From an uncultured Eggerthellaceae bacterium (GTDB taxonomy: Bacteria > Actinomycetota > Coriobacteriia > Coriobacteriales > Eggerthellaceae): a stretch of DNA of 9,180 nucleotides. This document shows positions 1-6,347 of this stretch, piece by piece (position 1 is the stretch's first letter; each line of letters starts with the position of its first letter). The translations under genes were made by a program, and so were the position numbers. Under the pieces are notes generated by a model that ran no database searches, was not told the origin of the DNA, and worked only from the letters and a program-made list of their open reading frames with translations. The stretch covers positions 1-9,180 of the forward strand of contig CAKTWD010000068.1 of the NCBI GenBank assembly GCA_934630485.1, in the 5' to 3' direction.

Positions 1-1
1 C

Positions 2-901
2 AGGGAGGGCATCCCTTACATGGCCGATATCAACGACCTGTGGCCCGAGGCCATGCGCATGGTCGTCGATATCCCCGTCATCAGCGACATTGCCTTCCAC
101 CCGTTCGCACGCGACGCGAAAAAGGTGTACCGGCTGCTTTCCGCTGCCGTGGGAACCTCGAACGAATATGCCAGCCGCCCCGAGAAGGACCGCACCGAAC
201 CGTACCCTCGCATCACGGTGTACGTCGGCAACGACCTGAAGAAGTTCGACGCCGGCGTGACCGCGCACAAGGGCGAGATCACCAAGCCCGAAGGCGAGTT
301 CTGGGTAACCTACGCCGGAACCCTGGGCGCCAGCTACGATCTGGAAACCTTGATCAACGCAGCCGCCCTGATCAAGCAGGCTGAAGAAGCAAGCGGCCCC
401 GCGCTTTGCTCTGAAGTGGTCACCAGCGAGGAAACCTGCGACCTTAAGGTTCGCGTGAAGATCCTCGGTGACGGCCCGAACCGCGCCGCGCTCGAGCAGC
501 TGGCCCAAAGCCTGAACGCGCCTGTCGATTTCCTGGGCTACTGTCCCTACGATCTTATGGCGGCCTACCTTACCGCCTCCGACATCACGGTGAATTCGCT
601 CAGGAAGGACGCAGCGCAGAGCATCGTCACGAAGATCGGCGATTACCTTGCCGCAGGCAAGCCCATGATCAACACCGGTTCCAGCGAAGAATTCCAAATG
701 AAGGTGAAAACCGACGGCTTCGGCGTGAACGTCGTCGCCGAAGACGCGCAGGCTCTGGCCGACGCCATCACCGACCTCACGAAGCGCCCCAACCGCCGTC
801 GCATCATGGGAACCAGGGCCCGCGACGTAGCCGTTGCCCAATTCGATCAAGATCATTCCTACTTGGCCATCGTCAAACTCATCCGCAATCTCACGAAATA
901 A
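2..901 (+). CDS. Glycosyltransferase family 4, C-terminal part (5' end outside window)
   Basis: The frame is already open at base 2 and reads through an internal Met at base 20 without a stop, so the true start lies upstream. What is visible is mainly the C-terminal nucleotide-sugar-binding half of a GT-B fold enzyme. Counting from the Met at base 20, YAGTLGASYDL near residues 98-108 opens the second Rossmann domain. ILGDGPNR (148-155) and DFLGY (170-174) follow, and then the donor-binding stretch KIGDYLAAGKP (205-215). Family-4 enzymes of this kind transfer a sugar from a nucleotide donor to a lipid-linked acceptor on the cytoplasmic face of the membrane. A Glu/Ser/Cys-containing stretch (about 119-143) seems to be an insertion between the first helix and the next strand. 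The next gene begins 27 bases downstream, suggesting one operon. The sugar and linkage cannot be read from the sequence. Family call is firm; exact role unknown. Confidence 0.88.
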   Translation, partial: REGIPYMADINDLWPEAMRMVVDIPVISDIAFHPFARDAKKVYRLLSAAVGTSNEYASRPEKDRTEPYPRITVYVGNDLKKFDAGVTAHKGEITKPEGEFWVTYAGTLGASYDLETLINAAALIKQAEEASGPALCSEVVTSEETCDLKVRVKILGDGPNRAALEQLAQSLNAPVDFLGYCPYDLMAAYLTASDITVNSLRKDAAQSIVTKIGDYLAAGKPMINTGSSEEFQMKVKTDGFGVNVVAEDAQALADAITDLTKRPNRRRIMGTRARDVAVAQFDQDHSYLAIVKLIRNLTK

Positions 902-928
902 CGCGACTGCGCGAACCTAAGGAGCATC

Positions 929-2182
929 ATGAGCTCAAACGCAAAGAAGCAGATCCCGTTCAGCCCGCCTGACATCACGCAAGCAGAAATCGATCAAGTT
1001 GTCGAAGCGCTGAAAAGCGGGTGGATCACCACCGGCCCGAAAACCAAGCAGTTCGAAAACGAGCTGTCCGCCTACATGGGCACCCCGAAAACCGCTGCCC
1101 TGTCCTCGGCTACCGCTGCTGAGGAATGCGCCTTGCGCGTTTTGGGAATCGGGCCCGGTGACGAAGTCATTGTCCCTGCTTACACGTACACCGCCACGGC
1201 AAGCGCCGTCTGTCACGTGGGCGCCACGCCTGTCATGGTCGACTGCGCGCCCGGCTCCTTCGAAATGGATTACCAAAAGGTCGCCGAAGCCGTCACGCCC
1301 AAAACCAAGGCCGTCGTCCCCGTCGACCTTGGCGGCAAGATGATCGACTACGACACGCTCTTCGCCGCACTCGACTCCGTCAGCACTGCGTGGTCCCCCG
1401 CAAACGACATCCAGGCCGCATACAAGCGCGTGCCCGTCATTTCTGATTGCGCCCACTCCATGGGCGCCGTCCGTCACGGCAAGCACGCAGGCTCAGTGGC
1501 CGACTTCTCGTCTTTCTCGTTCCATGCCGTGAAGAACCTGACAACCGCAGAAGGCGGCGCGCTCACCTGGCGTCAGGGCACACAGGACAACGAGGCCATC
1601 TACAAGCAGATCATGCTGCTGTCGCTTCACGGTCAGAACAAGGACGCCCTTGCCAAGACGAAAGCCGGCGCTTGGGAATACGACATCGTTTTCCCGGGCT
1701 GGAAATGCAACATGACCGACATGGCCGCTGGCGTCGGACTAGCGCAGCTGAAACGCTACCCCGACCTGCTCGCCCGCCGTCGCGCCATCTTCGAGCGCTA
1801 CTGCGATAACCTTGCCGCCGTGAATTCCATGCCGCTCGACATCCTTCAGCACTTCGGCGACGACGAACGGGGCGGGTGGGCATCCAGCACCCATCTGATG
1901 ATCGTCAGGCTTGAAGGCAAGGGCGTCGAATTCAGGAACACCCTGATCACGCGCATGGGCGAAGCTGGTGTCGCAACCAATGTCCACTACAAGCCCCTTC
2001 CCATGATGACCGCGTATAAGAACATGGGATCTAACATCAACGACTTCCCGAACGCCTTCGCGCAATATCAAAACGAGGTCACGCTTCCGCTGCACACCCT
2101 GCTCAGCGATGAGGACGTCGACTACGTTTCCGAGACCTTCACCTCGGTTTACCATGCGCTCGAAACCGAAGGCATTCGCTAA
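929..2182 (+). CDS. DegT/DnrJ/EryC1/StrS-family PLP-dependent sugar aminotransferase
   Basis: This 417-residue protein is close to the usual length of sugar 3- or 4-aminotransferases. These enzymes use PLP and an amino donor, usually glutamate, to aminate a nucleotide-linked keto sugar in the cytoplasm. Visible hallmarks are the N-terminal GWITTGP segment, the AYTYTATASAV segment that contacts cofactor and sugar, SDCAHSMGA with Asp173 expected to pair with the PLP pyridine nitrogen and His176 nearby, and FHAVKNLTTAEGG in which Lys202 is the expected Schiff-base lysine. The C-terminal HYKPLP segment is also typical. All key residues are present, so the enzyme should be active. The ATG at 929 has AAGGAG (919-924) only four bases upstream. 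The gene sits between a glycosyltransferase and a phosphoglycosyl transferase, as in pgl-type clusters (PglE-like), but the substrate sugar is inference; 4-keto-6-deoxy sugars are the commonest choice. Confidence 0.93.
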   Translation: MSSNAKKQIPFSPPDITQAEIDQVVEALKSGWITTGPKTKQFENELSAYMGTPKTAALSSATAAEECALRVLGIGPGDEVIVPAYTYTATASAVCHVGATPVMVDCAPGSFEMDYQKVAEAVTPKTKAVVPVDLGGKMIDYDTLFAALDSVSTAWSPANDIQAAYKRVPVISDCAHSMGAVRHGKHAGSVADFSSFSFHAVKNLTTAEGGALTWRQGTQDNEAIYKQIMLLSLHGQNKDALAKTKAGAWEYDIVFPGWKCNMTDMAAGVGLAQLKRYPDLLARRRAIFERYCDNLAAVNSMPLDILQHFGDDERGGWASSTHLMIVRLEGKGVEFRNTLITRMGEAGVATNVHYKPLPMMTAYKNMGSNINDFPNAFAQYQNEVTLPLHTLLSDEDVDYVSETFTSVYHALETEGIR

Positions 2183-2212
2183 CGCTGCACGAAATCGGAT
2201 AGAATTCGCTTT

Positions 2213-2836
2213 ATGTACCAACACGTATTCAAACGCCTGCTCGACATCGTCATCGGGATCATTGCGCTTGCCCCCGTTTGCCTTGTCATATTGATTTTCG
2301 GAATCGCCATCAAGCTTGAAGACGGAGGCCCCGTCTTCTATAATGCGCCGCGCGTAGGCAAAGACGGACGCGATTTCATCATGTACAAACTGCGCAGCAT
2401 GCGCGTGAACGCGCCTGACCTGGTCATGGAAGACGGCTCCACTTACAACGGCGCCGACGACCCGCGCATGACCAAAGTTGGGGCTCTTCTACGCAAAACC
2501 AGTCTTGACGAGCTGCCTCAGTTCCTGAACGTCCTGAAAGGCGACATGAGCGTCATCGGCCCTCGCCCCGACCTGCGCCGCGAAACCGAGCTTTACACCG
2601 GCGAAGAGGGACTCAAGCTCACCGTGAAGCCAGGCATCACCGGTTACGCCGCGGTCATGGGACGCAATTCGCTCCCGTGGCACGACCGCCTGACTCTGGA
2701 CGTATACTACGTGAAGCACATTTCGTTCGCTTTGGATGCAAAGGTCTTCTTCCGCACATTCGCAACCGTATTCAAGCAGGAAGGCATTTACGTCGAAGGC
2801 GATGACAACGCCGAATCGGCAAAGGTCGGCGAATAA
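2213..2836 (+). CDS. Small monotopic phosphoglycosyl transferase (PglC-type sugar transferase)
   Basis: The 207-residue protein matches the minimal bacterial sugar transferase domain (PF02397). It would start a glycan by moving a sugar phosphate from a UDP-sugar to undecaprenyl phosphate at the cytoplasmic membrane face. An N-terminal hydrophobic segment (about 9-33, with Pro21) fits the re-entrant membrane helix. Then come GPVFY (39-43), YKLRSM (58-63), LRKTSLDELPQ (93-103) with the Asp99-Glu100 catalytic dyad, LKGDMSVIGPRP (108-119), and PGITGYA followed by W-x2-R-x4-D-x2-Y. It lacks the multi-helix N-terminal domain of WbaP/WcaJ enzymes, so it resembles PglC. The usual Gln in PGITGxAQV is Ala here. 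No strong ribosome site precedes the ATG, so translation may depend on coupling to the aminotransferase gene 30 bases upstream. Together with that gene it suggests use of an amino sugar such as a bacillosamine derivative; this is inference. Confidence 0.93.
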   Translation: MYQHVFKRLLDIVIGIIALAPVCLVILIFGIAIKLEDGGPVFYNAPRVGKDGRDFIMYKLRSMRVNAPDLVMEDGSTYNGADDPRMTKVGALLRKTSLDELPQFLNVLKGDMSVIGPRPDLRRETELYTGEEGLKLTVKPGITGYAAVMGRNSLPWHDRLTLDVYYVKHISFALDAKVFFRTFATVFKQEGIYVEGDDNAESAKVGE

Positions 2837-2853
2837 TCAAGGCACTGACGGAC

Positions 2854-2878
2854 GGGCGCACGTTAAAGGGGAGCGCCC
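2854..2878 (+). other. Short GC hairpin between the sugar transferase and mrp-like genes
   Basis: GGGCGC (2854-2859) pairs with GCGCCC (2873-2878) around a 13-base loop in the 62-base gap. No U tract follows; five A residues do. It could attenuate readthrough or structure the leader of the next gene, but six pairs with a large loop is weak and may be chance. Confidence 0.25.
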
Positions 2879-2898
2879 AAAAACGAGAGAGGTCACAC

Positions 2899-3765
2899 AT
2901 GGCAGAAGAACAGAATCCCGATTCATGCAACGGCAGCTGCGGCAGCTGCGGCAGCTCGAGCTGCGGTTCTCGCACCGAAAAGCAGCGCACTTCCACGGCT
3001 CGCGCCAACGTGAAGCACGTCATCGGCGTTGTTTCCGGCAAGGGCGGCGTTGGCAAGTCGCTGATTACCTGCCTGCTTGCCTCCGAGCTCACCAAGCGCG
3101 GTTACAAGGTTGGCATTCTTGACGCCGACATCACCGGCCCGTCCATCCCCAAGGCATTCGGCCTTAAGGGCCGCTTGACGGGCGACAAGGACGGCATCCT
3201 GCCCTTCGAAACCGAAAGCGGCATCAAGGCGGTTTCCACCAACCTCATGCTTGACCAGGAAGACGCACCCGTCGCCTGGCGCGGCCCGGTTGTCACCGGC
3301 CTTTTGAAGCAGTTCTTCGGCGACACCAACTGGGAAGAGATCGACTACCTGCTGGTTGACATGCCTCCAGGAACCTCCGACGTGTTCCTGACCGTCATGC
3401 AGAGCATGAACCTTGACGGCATCGTCACGGTTTCCGCCCCGCAGCAACTGGTCTCCATGATCGTTGGCAAGGCGGTCAATCTGGCGCACGAGATGAACAT
3501 TCCCGTGCTTGGTTTGGTCGAGAACATGGCCTATTTCAAGTGCGACGAGTGTAACAAGAAGCATTTCATCTTCGGCGAACCCCAGGGCGCCGAAATCGCC
3601 GAGCACTACGGCATTCCCGCCTGCGCCACCCTGCCCCTTGACCCCAGCTTCGCCAAGCTGGTCGACGCCGGCAAGGTTGAGGAATACGACGTCGAAGGCG
3701 CGCTTGATCCCGTCATCGACCAGATCATCGCCCTTCCCGCCAAGGAGAACGCCACGCAGGATTAA
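2899..3765 (+). CDS. Mrp/NBP35-family P-loop ATPase, Fe-S cluster carrier
   Basis: This is a 288-residue cytoplasmic protein of the deviant-Walker P-loop group that assembles and hands on [4Fe-4S] clusters to apo-enzymes. GKGGVGKS (47-54) is the deviant Walker A motif with its signature lysine. LDADITGPSIP follows with Asp75 and Asp77, and MPPGTSD (155-161) is the Mrp-specific switch region. CDEC (Cys215 and Cys218) is the C-terminal CxxC pair that bridges a cluster between two subunits in the family. Ahead of the ATPase domain is a Cys/Gly/Ser tail with Cys10, Cys14, Cys17 and Cys22 (C-x3-C-x2-C-x4-C). Its position recalls the N-terminal cluster site of eukaryotic Nbp35, but the spacing differs. 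The ATG at 2899 is preceded by GAGAGG at a workable distance. It follows the sugar cluster by 62 bases but has no obvious functional tie to it. It ends before a strong hairpin. ApbC and Mrp are alternative names for such proteins. Confidence 0.93.
   Translation: MAEEQNPDSCNGSCGSCGSSSCGSRTEKQRTSTARANVKHVIGVVSGKGGVGKSLITCLLASELTKRGYKVGILDADITGPSIPKAFGLKGRLTGDKDGILPFETESGIKAVSTNLMLDQEDAPVAWRGPVVTGLLKQFFGDTNWEEIDYLLVDMPPGTSDVFLTVMQSMNLDGIVTVSAPQQLVSMIVGKAVNLAHEMNIPVLGLVENMAYFKCDECNKKHFIFGEPQGAEIAEHYGIPACATLPLDPSFAKLVDAGKVEEYDVEGALDPVIDQIIALPAKENATQD
2932..2957 (+). repeat. Tandem 9-base repeat GGCAGCTGC inside the mrp-like gene
   Basis: Two perfect copies (2932-2940 and 2941-2949) and a partial third (GGCAGCTC) encode the Gly-Ser-Cys units of the N-terminal cysteine tail. 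Because the unit is nine bases, slippage would add or remove whole three-residue units, each with one cysteine, without shifting the frame. Confidence 0.8.
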
Positions 3766-3792
3766 TTCCTCGTATCATAGCGCATCAACTGA

Positions 3793-3826
3793 AATCGCCC
3801 TTCCGAACTGCTTCGGAAGGGCGATT
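3793..3826. terminator. Bidirectional hairpin between convergent mrp-like and MFS genes
   Basis: AATCGCCCTTCCGAA (3793-3807) and its exact reverse complement (3812-3826) form a 15-bp stem closed by a CTGC loop. It lies 28 bases after the mrp-like stop and 33 bases past the end of the oppositely oriented MFS gene. Neither side has a clear U tract, so it may work as a weak intrinsic terminator, with Rho, or as an mRNA 3'-end protector for both transcripts. Confidence 0.75.
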
Positions 3827-3858
3827 GTCATATAGGCCACCTTGGATCAAGCGGTACC

Positions 3859-5106
3859 CTATGCAGCCGCTTCTGCCGCTTTCTTCACGTTGGCGGCCAT
3901 GCGCTTGTACTGGCTTAAGAACAAGACCGCGGCAAGAACAATGGGGACGAGCATGCACAGCCACATCCACGAGTACGCCGTGCTCTCGGCTCCGGCAATG
4001 GGAAGAAACACGTCAATGAGCACACCCGCAAGCGCCGGGCCCAGCAAGTTGCCAACATCAAGACCGGTGTACGTGGTGTTGGTGCCTGCCCCGGTGTGAT
4101 CGGGCGGCACCATCCGCAACGCCAAAGCCTGAACCAGCGGGTTGCACACACCGAAGCCGCACGAACCCACAACGGCCGCCAGCAAGAACATCGGAAGCGT
4201 CGTTGCCTGCGAGATTATGACGTACGAGGCACCGAATGCGATGAAAGCGAAAATCAGAATGGCCTTGGTGCCGTGAACGTCGGACATCCTTCCGAAAAAC
4301 GGACGCGTGACCAACATGCACAGGGCATATACCGTGAAATACAAAGCGATGTGGTCCACCCCAAGCAGCGTTCCGTAAATAACCAAGAACGATGCCGTGC
4401 ACGAAAACGCGCAGCTGATCAGGCACAAAATACCAGCAGGGATGAACGCCTGCTTCGCGAAAATACGATCGGGCTGAATTTTGTACGGGGGCCTGTTCCC
4501 CTCGGGCTTCACCTTCACGAACGGAATGATGCAGCACGCCACGCTCAGCAAAACACCCGCCGATATGTACGTGGGGAAATAGCCGCATGCCCCGGCCATC
4601 CAAACCGCAAACGCAGGACCAACCGACTGAGCGATAGAGAACGCAAGCATGTACATGCTCACGCCGCTTGAAAGCCGCGAATACGGAACCACCTTGCTGA
4701 CAAGGGCCATTCCCAACGGAGCGGCGCAGCCGATTCCGATGCCATGCAGCAGGCGAACAGCGAACAAGGTGGCAGGCGACAAGGCGAACGCATACAGGAA
4801 CATAGAGACCGCATTCAGGGCATATGCCATGAAATACAAGCGCTTCTTCGAGAAGCTGTCGAATGCTGGGCCGGAAAACGGGCGGATGGCCAAAGCCGTG
4901 ATCGCGAATGCGCAAACAACCACGCCAACCGTGGTTGCGTCAGCGCCCATTCCGCGGGCAGACAGAGGAATAATGGTCGTGGCGAACTGCGTGCCCATCG
5001 ACTGGAAGAAGTTCACGCAAAGCAGGGCAACGAACGACGCGCTCCACATGCTTTCAAGCTTATTCTTGTTGTTCTTCACCCCAGAGCCCGTTTGGCGAAC
5101 CGACAT
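3859..5106 (-). CDS. Major facilitator superfamily (MFS) transporter, 12 TM segments
   Basis: The 415-residue protein has the hydrophobic pattern of a 12-helix MFS carrier in the cytoplasmic membrane. A loop 2-3 motif-A variant (RPFSGPAFDSFSKKR, about 76-88) is repeated in degenerate form in the second half (RPFFGRMSDVHGTK, about 268-281), as expected from the family's internal duplication. A polar central loop (KVKPEGNRPPYK) separates the halves, and the C-terminus is a charged Lys/Ala tail. An upstream ATG at 5115 would add three residues, but the Shine-Dalgarno-like AAAGGGG abuts it directly. The ATG at 5106 has that site nine bases upstream and is preferred. It probably has its own transcript, since a terminator lies between it and the upstream mIHF-like gene. 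No conserved promoter was recognised. Substrate is unknown: drug or metabolite efflux and organic-anion uptake are both possible. Confidence 0.9.
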   Translation of the reverse strand: MSVRQTGSGVKNNKNKLESMWSASFVALLCVNFFQSMGTQFATTIIPLSARGMGADATTVGVVVCAFAITALAIRPFSGPAFDSFSKKRLYFMAYALNAVSMFLYAFALSPATLFAVRLLHGIGIGCAAPLGMALVSKVVPYSRLSSGVSMYMLAFSIAQSVGPAFAVWMAGACGYFPTYISAGVLLSVACCIIPFVKVKPEGNRPPYKIQPDRIFAKQAFIPAGILCLISCAFSCTASFLVIYGTLLGVDHIALYFTVYALCMLVTRPFFGRMSDVHGTKAILIFAFIAFGASYVIISQATTLPMFLLAAVVGSCGFGVCNPLVQALALRMVPPDHTGAGTNTTYTGLDVGNLLGPALAGVLIDVFLPIAGAESTAYSWMWLCMLVPIVLAAVLFLSQYKRMAANVKKAAEAAA

Positions 5107-5115
5107 CTCCAACAT

Positions 5116-5122
5116 CCCCTTT
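5116..5122 (-). promoter_or_regulatory. Ribosome binding site deciding the MFS start
   Basis: AAAGGGG on the - strand is nine bases from the ATG at 5106 but directly touches the ATG at 5115. The spacing favours the downstream start. Confidence 0.6.
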
Positions 5123-5171
5123 CATTTCGGCTCAAGACTACACCCAAGTCATATGGTGTCGTTAAATCAAC

Positions 5172-5202
5172 AAAAAAACGCGCCCCTCAATGGGACGCGT
5201 TT
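5172..5202 (-). terminator. Intrinsic terminator of the mIHF-like gene
   Basis: On the - strand, AAACGCG (bases 5202-5196 read in reverse) pairs with CGCGTTT (5182-5176). Three further G-C pairs follow an internal mismatch, around a five-base loop. The stem runs into a seven-T tract (5178-5172), a standard Rho-independent terminator. It starts about 20 bases past the stop at 5222 and separates that gene from the MFS gene. Confidence 0.88.
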
Positions 5203-5221
5203 CAAGGCTATAAGGGAATGG

Positions 5222-5533
5222 CTACTTGTCGAGAACCTCGATGAGGGCTTCCTTCTGACGATCGCCAAGGCCAGTAAGGCGGCGAGACTCGTCGATGCCG
5301 ATCTCGGCCATGAGCTTCTCGGTGGAAACCTTGCCGAAGCCGGGGAATGCAGCGATGAACTGCTTCACGCGCATCTTGCCCAAAGCAGGGTCGTCGATTT
5401 CCTCGAAAGCCTTCTTAGCGGAAAGCTTGCCAGCCTTGATGTTCTCTTTATACTCGGCACGCTTTGCGCGAGTTGCTGCGGCCTTCTTCAGGGCCTCGGC
5501 CCTCTGCTCATCGGTCATCTGAGGCAATGCCAT
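5222..5533 (-). CDS. mihF: Actinobacterial integration host factor (mIHF-like nucleoid protein)
   Basis: This 103-residue basic protein matches the single-chain actinobacterial integration host factor, which is unrelated in fold to the IhfA/IhfB proteins of proteobacteria. It binds DNA with little sequence preference, compacts the nucleoid and aids phage-type integration in mycobacteria. The N-terminal MALPQMTDEQRAEALKKA and following Arg/Lys helix (about 1-35) are typical. KAGKLSAKKAFEE follows, then LGKMRVKQFIAAFPGFGK (51-68), and the helix-two-turn-helix region ending ESRRLTGLGDRQK (82-94). Length is as expected. AAGGAAG lies eight bases before the ATG. The gene is a single unit with its own promoter candidate and terminator, unlike many actinobacteria where it sits beside gmk. 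Closest alternative is another S13-like H2TH protein, but the match to mIHF is good. Confidence 0.92.
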   Translation of the reverse strand: MALPQMTDEQRAEALKKAAATRAKRAEYKENIKAGKLSAKKAFEEIDDPALGKMRVKQFIAAFPGFGKVSTEKLMAEIGIDESRRLTGLGDRQKEALIEVLDK

Positions 5534-5561
5534 TCAAATCACTTCCTTGTATCGTTTTATC

Positions 5562-5574
5562 GCTCGAAACGAGC
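5562..5574 (-). other. Small dyad in the mihF leader
   Basis: GCTCG (5562-5566) and CGAGC (5570-5574) form a five-bp dyad around AAA, between the promoter candidate and the ribosome site. It could be a small leader hairpin or a protein site; it is short enough to be chance. Confidence 0.25.
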
Positions 5575-5586
5575 TAAAGCACTGGA

Positions 5587-5617
5587 ATAATACCACAACG
5601 CTCCTGTTGGTGGGCAA
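5587..5617 (-). promoter_or_regulatory. Extended -10 promoter candidate for mihF
   Basis: On the - strand TATTAT (5592-5587) is preceded by TGG (5595-5593), giving the extended -10 form TGnTATTAT with five of six -10 matches. TTGCCC (5617-5612) lies 19 bases upstream as a four-of-six -35. The spacer is long, but the extended -10 can compensate. Transcription would begin about 5580, leaving a leader of roughly 45 bases. Confidence 0.5.
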
Positions 5618-5641
5618 ATAGCCGATAACTGGTTGCTTCTT

Positions 5642-6115
5642 TTATTTAACAACCAGAACAGGCACTTCAGACTCACCCAAAACCGAAAAACTCACGCTGC
5701 CCAGAAGACCGCGGATGCCGCCCAAACCGCGGCTGCCCATGACGATAAGGTCGCACTTGTGGTCGGCGGCGTAATCAACCACGCCCGCACCCGTTCCAGC
5801 ACTGGTGATGACGTCGACCGAAGCCTTGTCGCCAAGTTCGGCCAAAGTGTCGTGCAGATCGGCCTTCAAATCGGCGATGGCGCTTTCCTTCGCCTCAACC
5901 ATAAGCCTGGCATACGAAGCCTCATCCATGCTGTCGTAGGGGTGCCAGAAGGGGTTGCTGTTCCCGTATTTCGGGGTGAAGTCGGATGTTGCAATGACGT
6001 TGACAACGTGGATCTTGGCGTTGGGATCGTCGGCAATCAACTTGGCGGCGGTATCAAGCGCGCGGATCGCGTGGTCGGAGCCGTCGTAAGGAACCATGAC
6101 ATTCTTGAACAACAT
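5642..6115 (-). CDS. Universal stress protein, UspA family
   Basis: The 157-residue single Usp domain begins MLFKNVMVPYDGSDHA, the typical first strand and nucleotide-contacting Asp (Asp11). The middle has a polar insertion with PFWHPYDSMDEASYARLM (55-72). The end holds CDLIVMGSRGLGGIRG (121-136), LLGSVS and the closing strand VPVLVV. The G-x2-G then G-(S/T) signature of ATP-binding members is present, but eight residues separate the two parts (131-138) rather than the usual nine. ATP binding is therefore likely but unproven. Such proteins are made under starvation, oxygen or energy stress and act in the cytosol. A textbook AGGAGG precedes the ATG by about six bases, predicting strong translation. 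No U-tract terminator is seen after the stop, so readthrough into mihF is possible. Confidence 0.93.
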   Translation of the reverse strand: MLFKNVMVPYDGSDHAIRALDTAAKLIADDPNAKIHVVNVIATSDFTPKYGNSNPFWHPYDSMDEASYARLMVEAKESAIADLKADLHDTLAELGDKASVDVITSAGTGAGVVDYAADHKCDLIVMGSRGLGGIRGLLGSVSFSVLGESEVPVLVVK

Positions 6116-6135
6116 GATGAGCCTCCTATTCGCAG

Positions 6136-6157
6136 TGCTGCCGTGCTTGCGGCAACA
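6136..6157 (-). other. Inverted repeat in the leader of the universal stress gene
   Basis: TGCTGCCG (6136-6143) and CGGCAACA (6150-6157) match at seven of eight positions around a six-base loop, 20 bases upstream of the start codon and close to the AGGAGG site. It could be an mRNA leader hairpin or a protein-binding dyad. The 232-base gap (6116-6347) otherwise holds only the 3' hairpins of the sulfotransferase gene; no clear promoter was recognised. Confidence 0.35.
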
Positions 6158-6263
6158 AGGAGTGCGGAGCGGGATAGCGATGAACGTGCCGACAACGCAC
6201 CCTATGCCCCCATGATAGCGCTAAATCAACGTTGCGAAGCGAGAAGCCGACAGCAACCTTCTT

Positions 6264-6311
6264 GTTGGGGAATACACCCCGAACGCGGATGGCCGCCCGA
6301 AGGCGGCCATC
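6264..6311 (-). terminator. Two hairpins after the arylsulfotransferase-like gene
   Basis: GATGGCCGCC (6288-6297) and its exact complement (6302-6311) make a ten-bp GC-rich stem with a TTCG tetraloop on the - strand, 36 bases past the stop codon. A second hairpin (6264-6284) follows: GTT-c-GGGG pairs with CCCCAAC around TGTATT with one bulge. Neither has a proper U tract. The pair likely ends or stabilises the transcript's 3' end. Confidence 0.6.
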
Positions 6312-6347
6312 TTGGCAAAAAGGGGAGGCTGGAGCGTTGTCTGACGT

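Noticed and set aside
2199..2204. TAGAAT in the gap before the sugar transferase as a promoter
   Set aside because: Four to five -10 matches, but no acceptable -35 at 16-18 bases; the 30-base gap fits an operon better.
2338..2343. TATAAT in the 5' part of the sugar transferase gene
   Set aside because: It is inside the coding region at the GPVFYNA codons, with no convincing -35 and no gene start nearby.
4058..4915. A 285-codon - strand frame inside the MFS gene
   Set aside because: It is the shifted frame of the transporter; the MFS frame alone shows helices and the duplicated motif A.
5119..5175. Promoter for the MFS gene in the short gap after the mIHF terminator
   Set aside because: Only weak -10-like strings such as TATGAC were found and no paired -35, so no site is annotated although a promoter is expected.
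4649..5590. A 313-codon + strand frame opposite the MFS and mIHF-like genes
   Set aside because: It spans two well-supported antisense genes and the terminator between them, and shows no domain, so it is a frame shadow.
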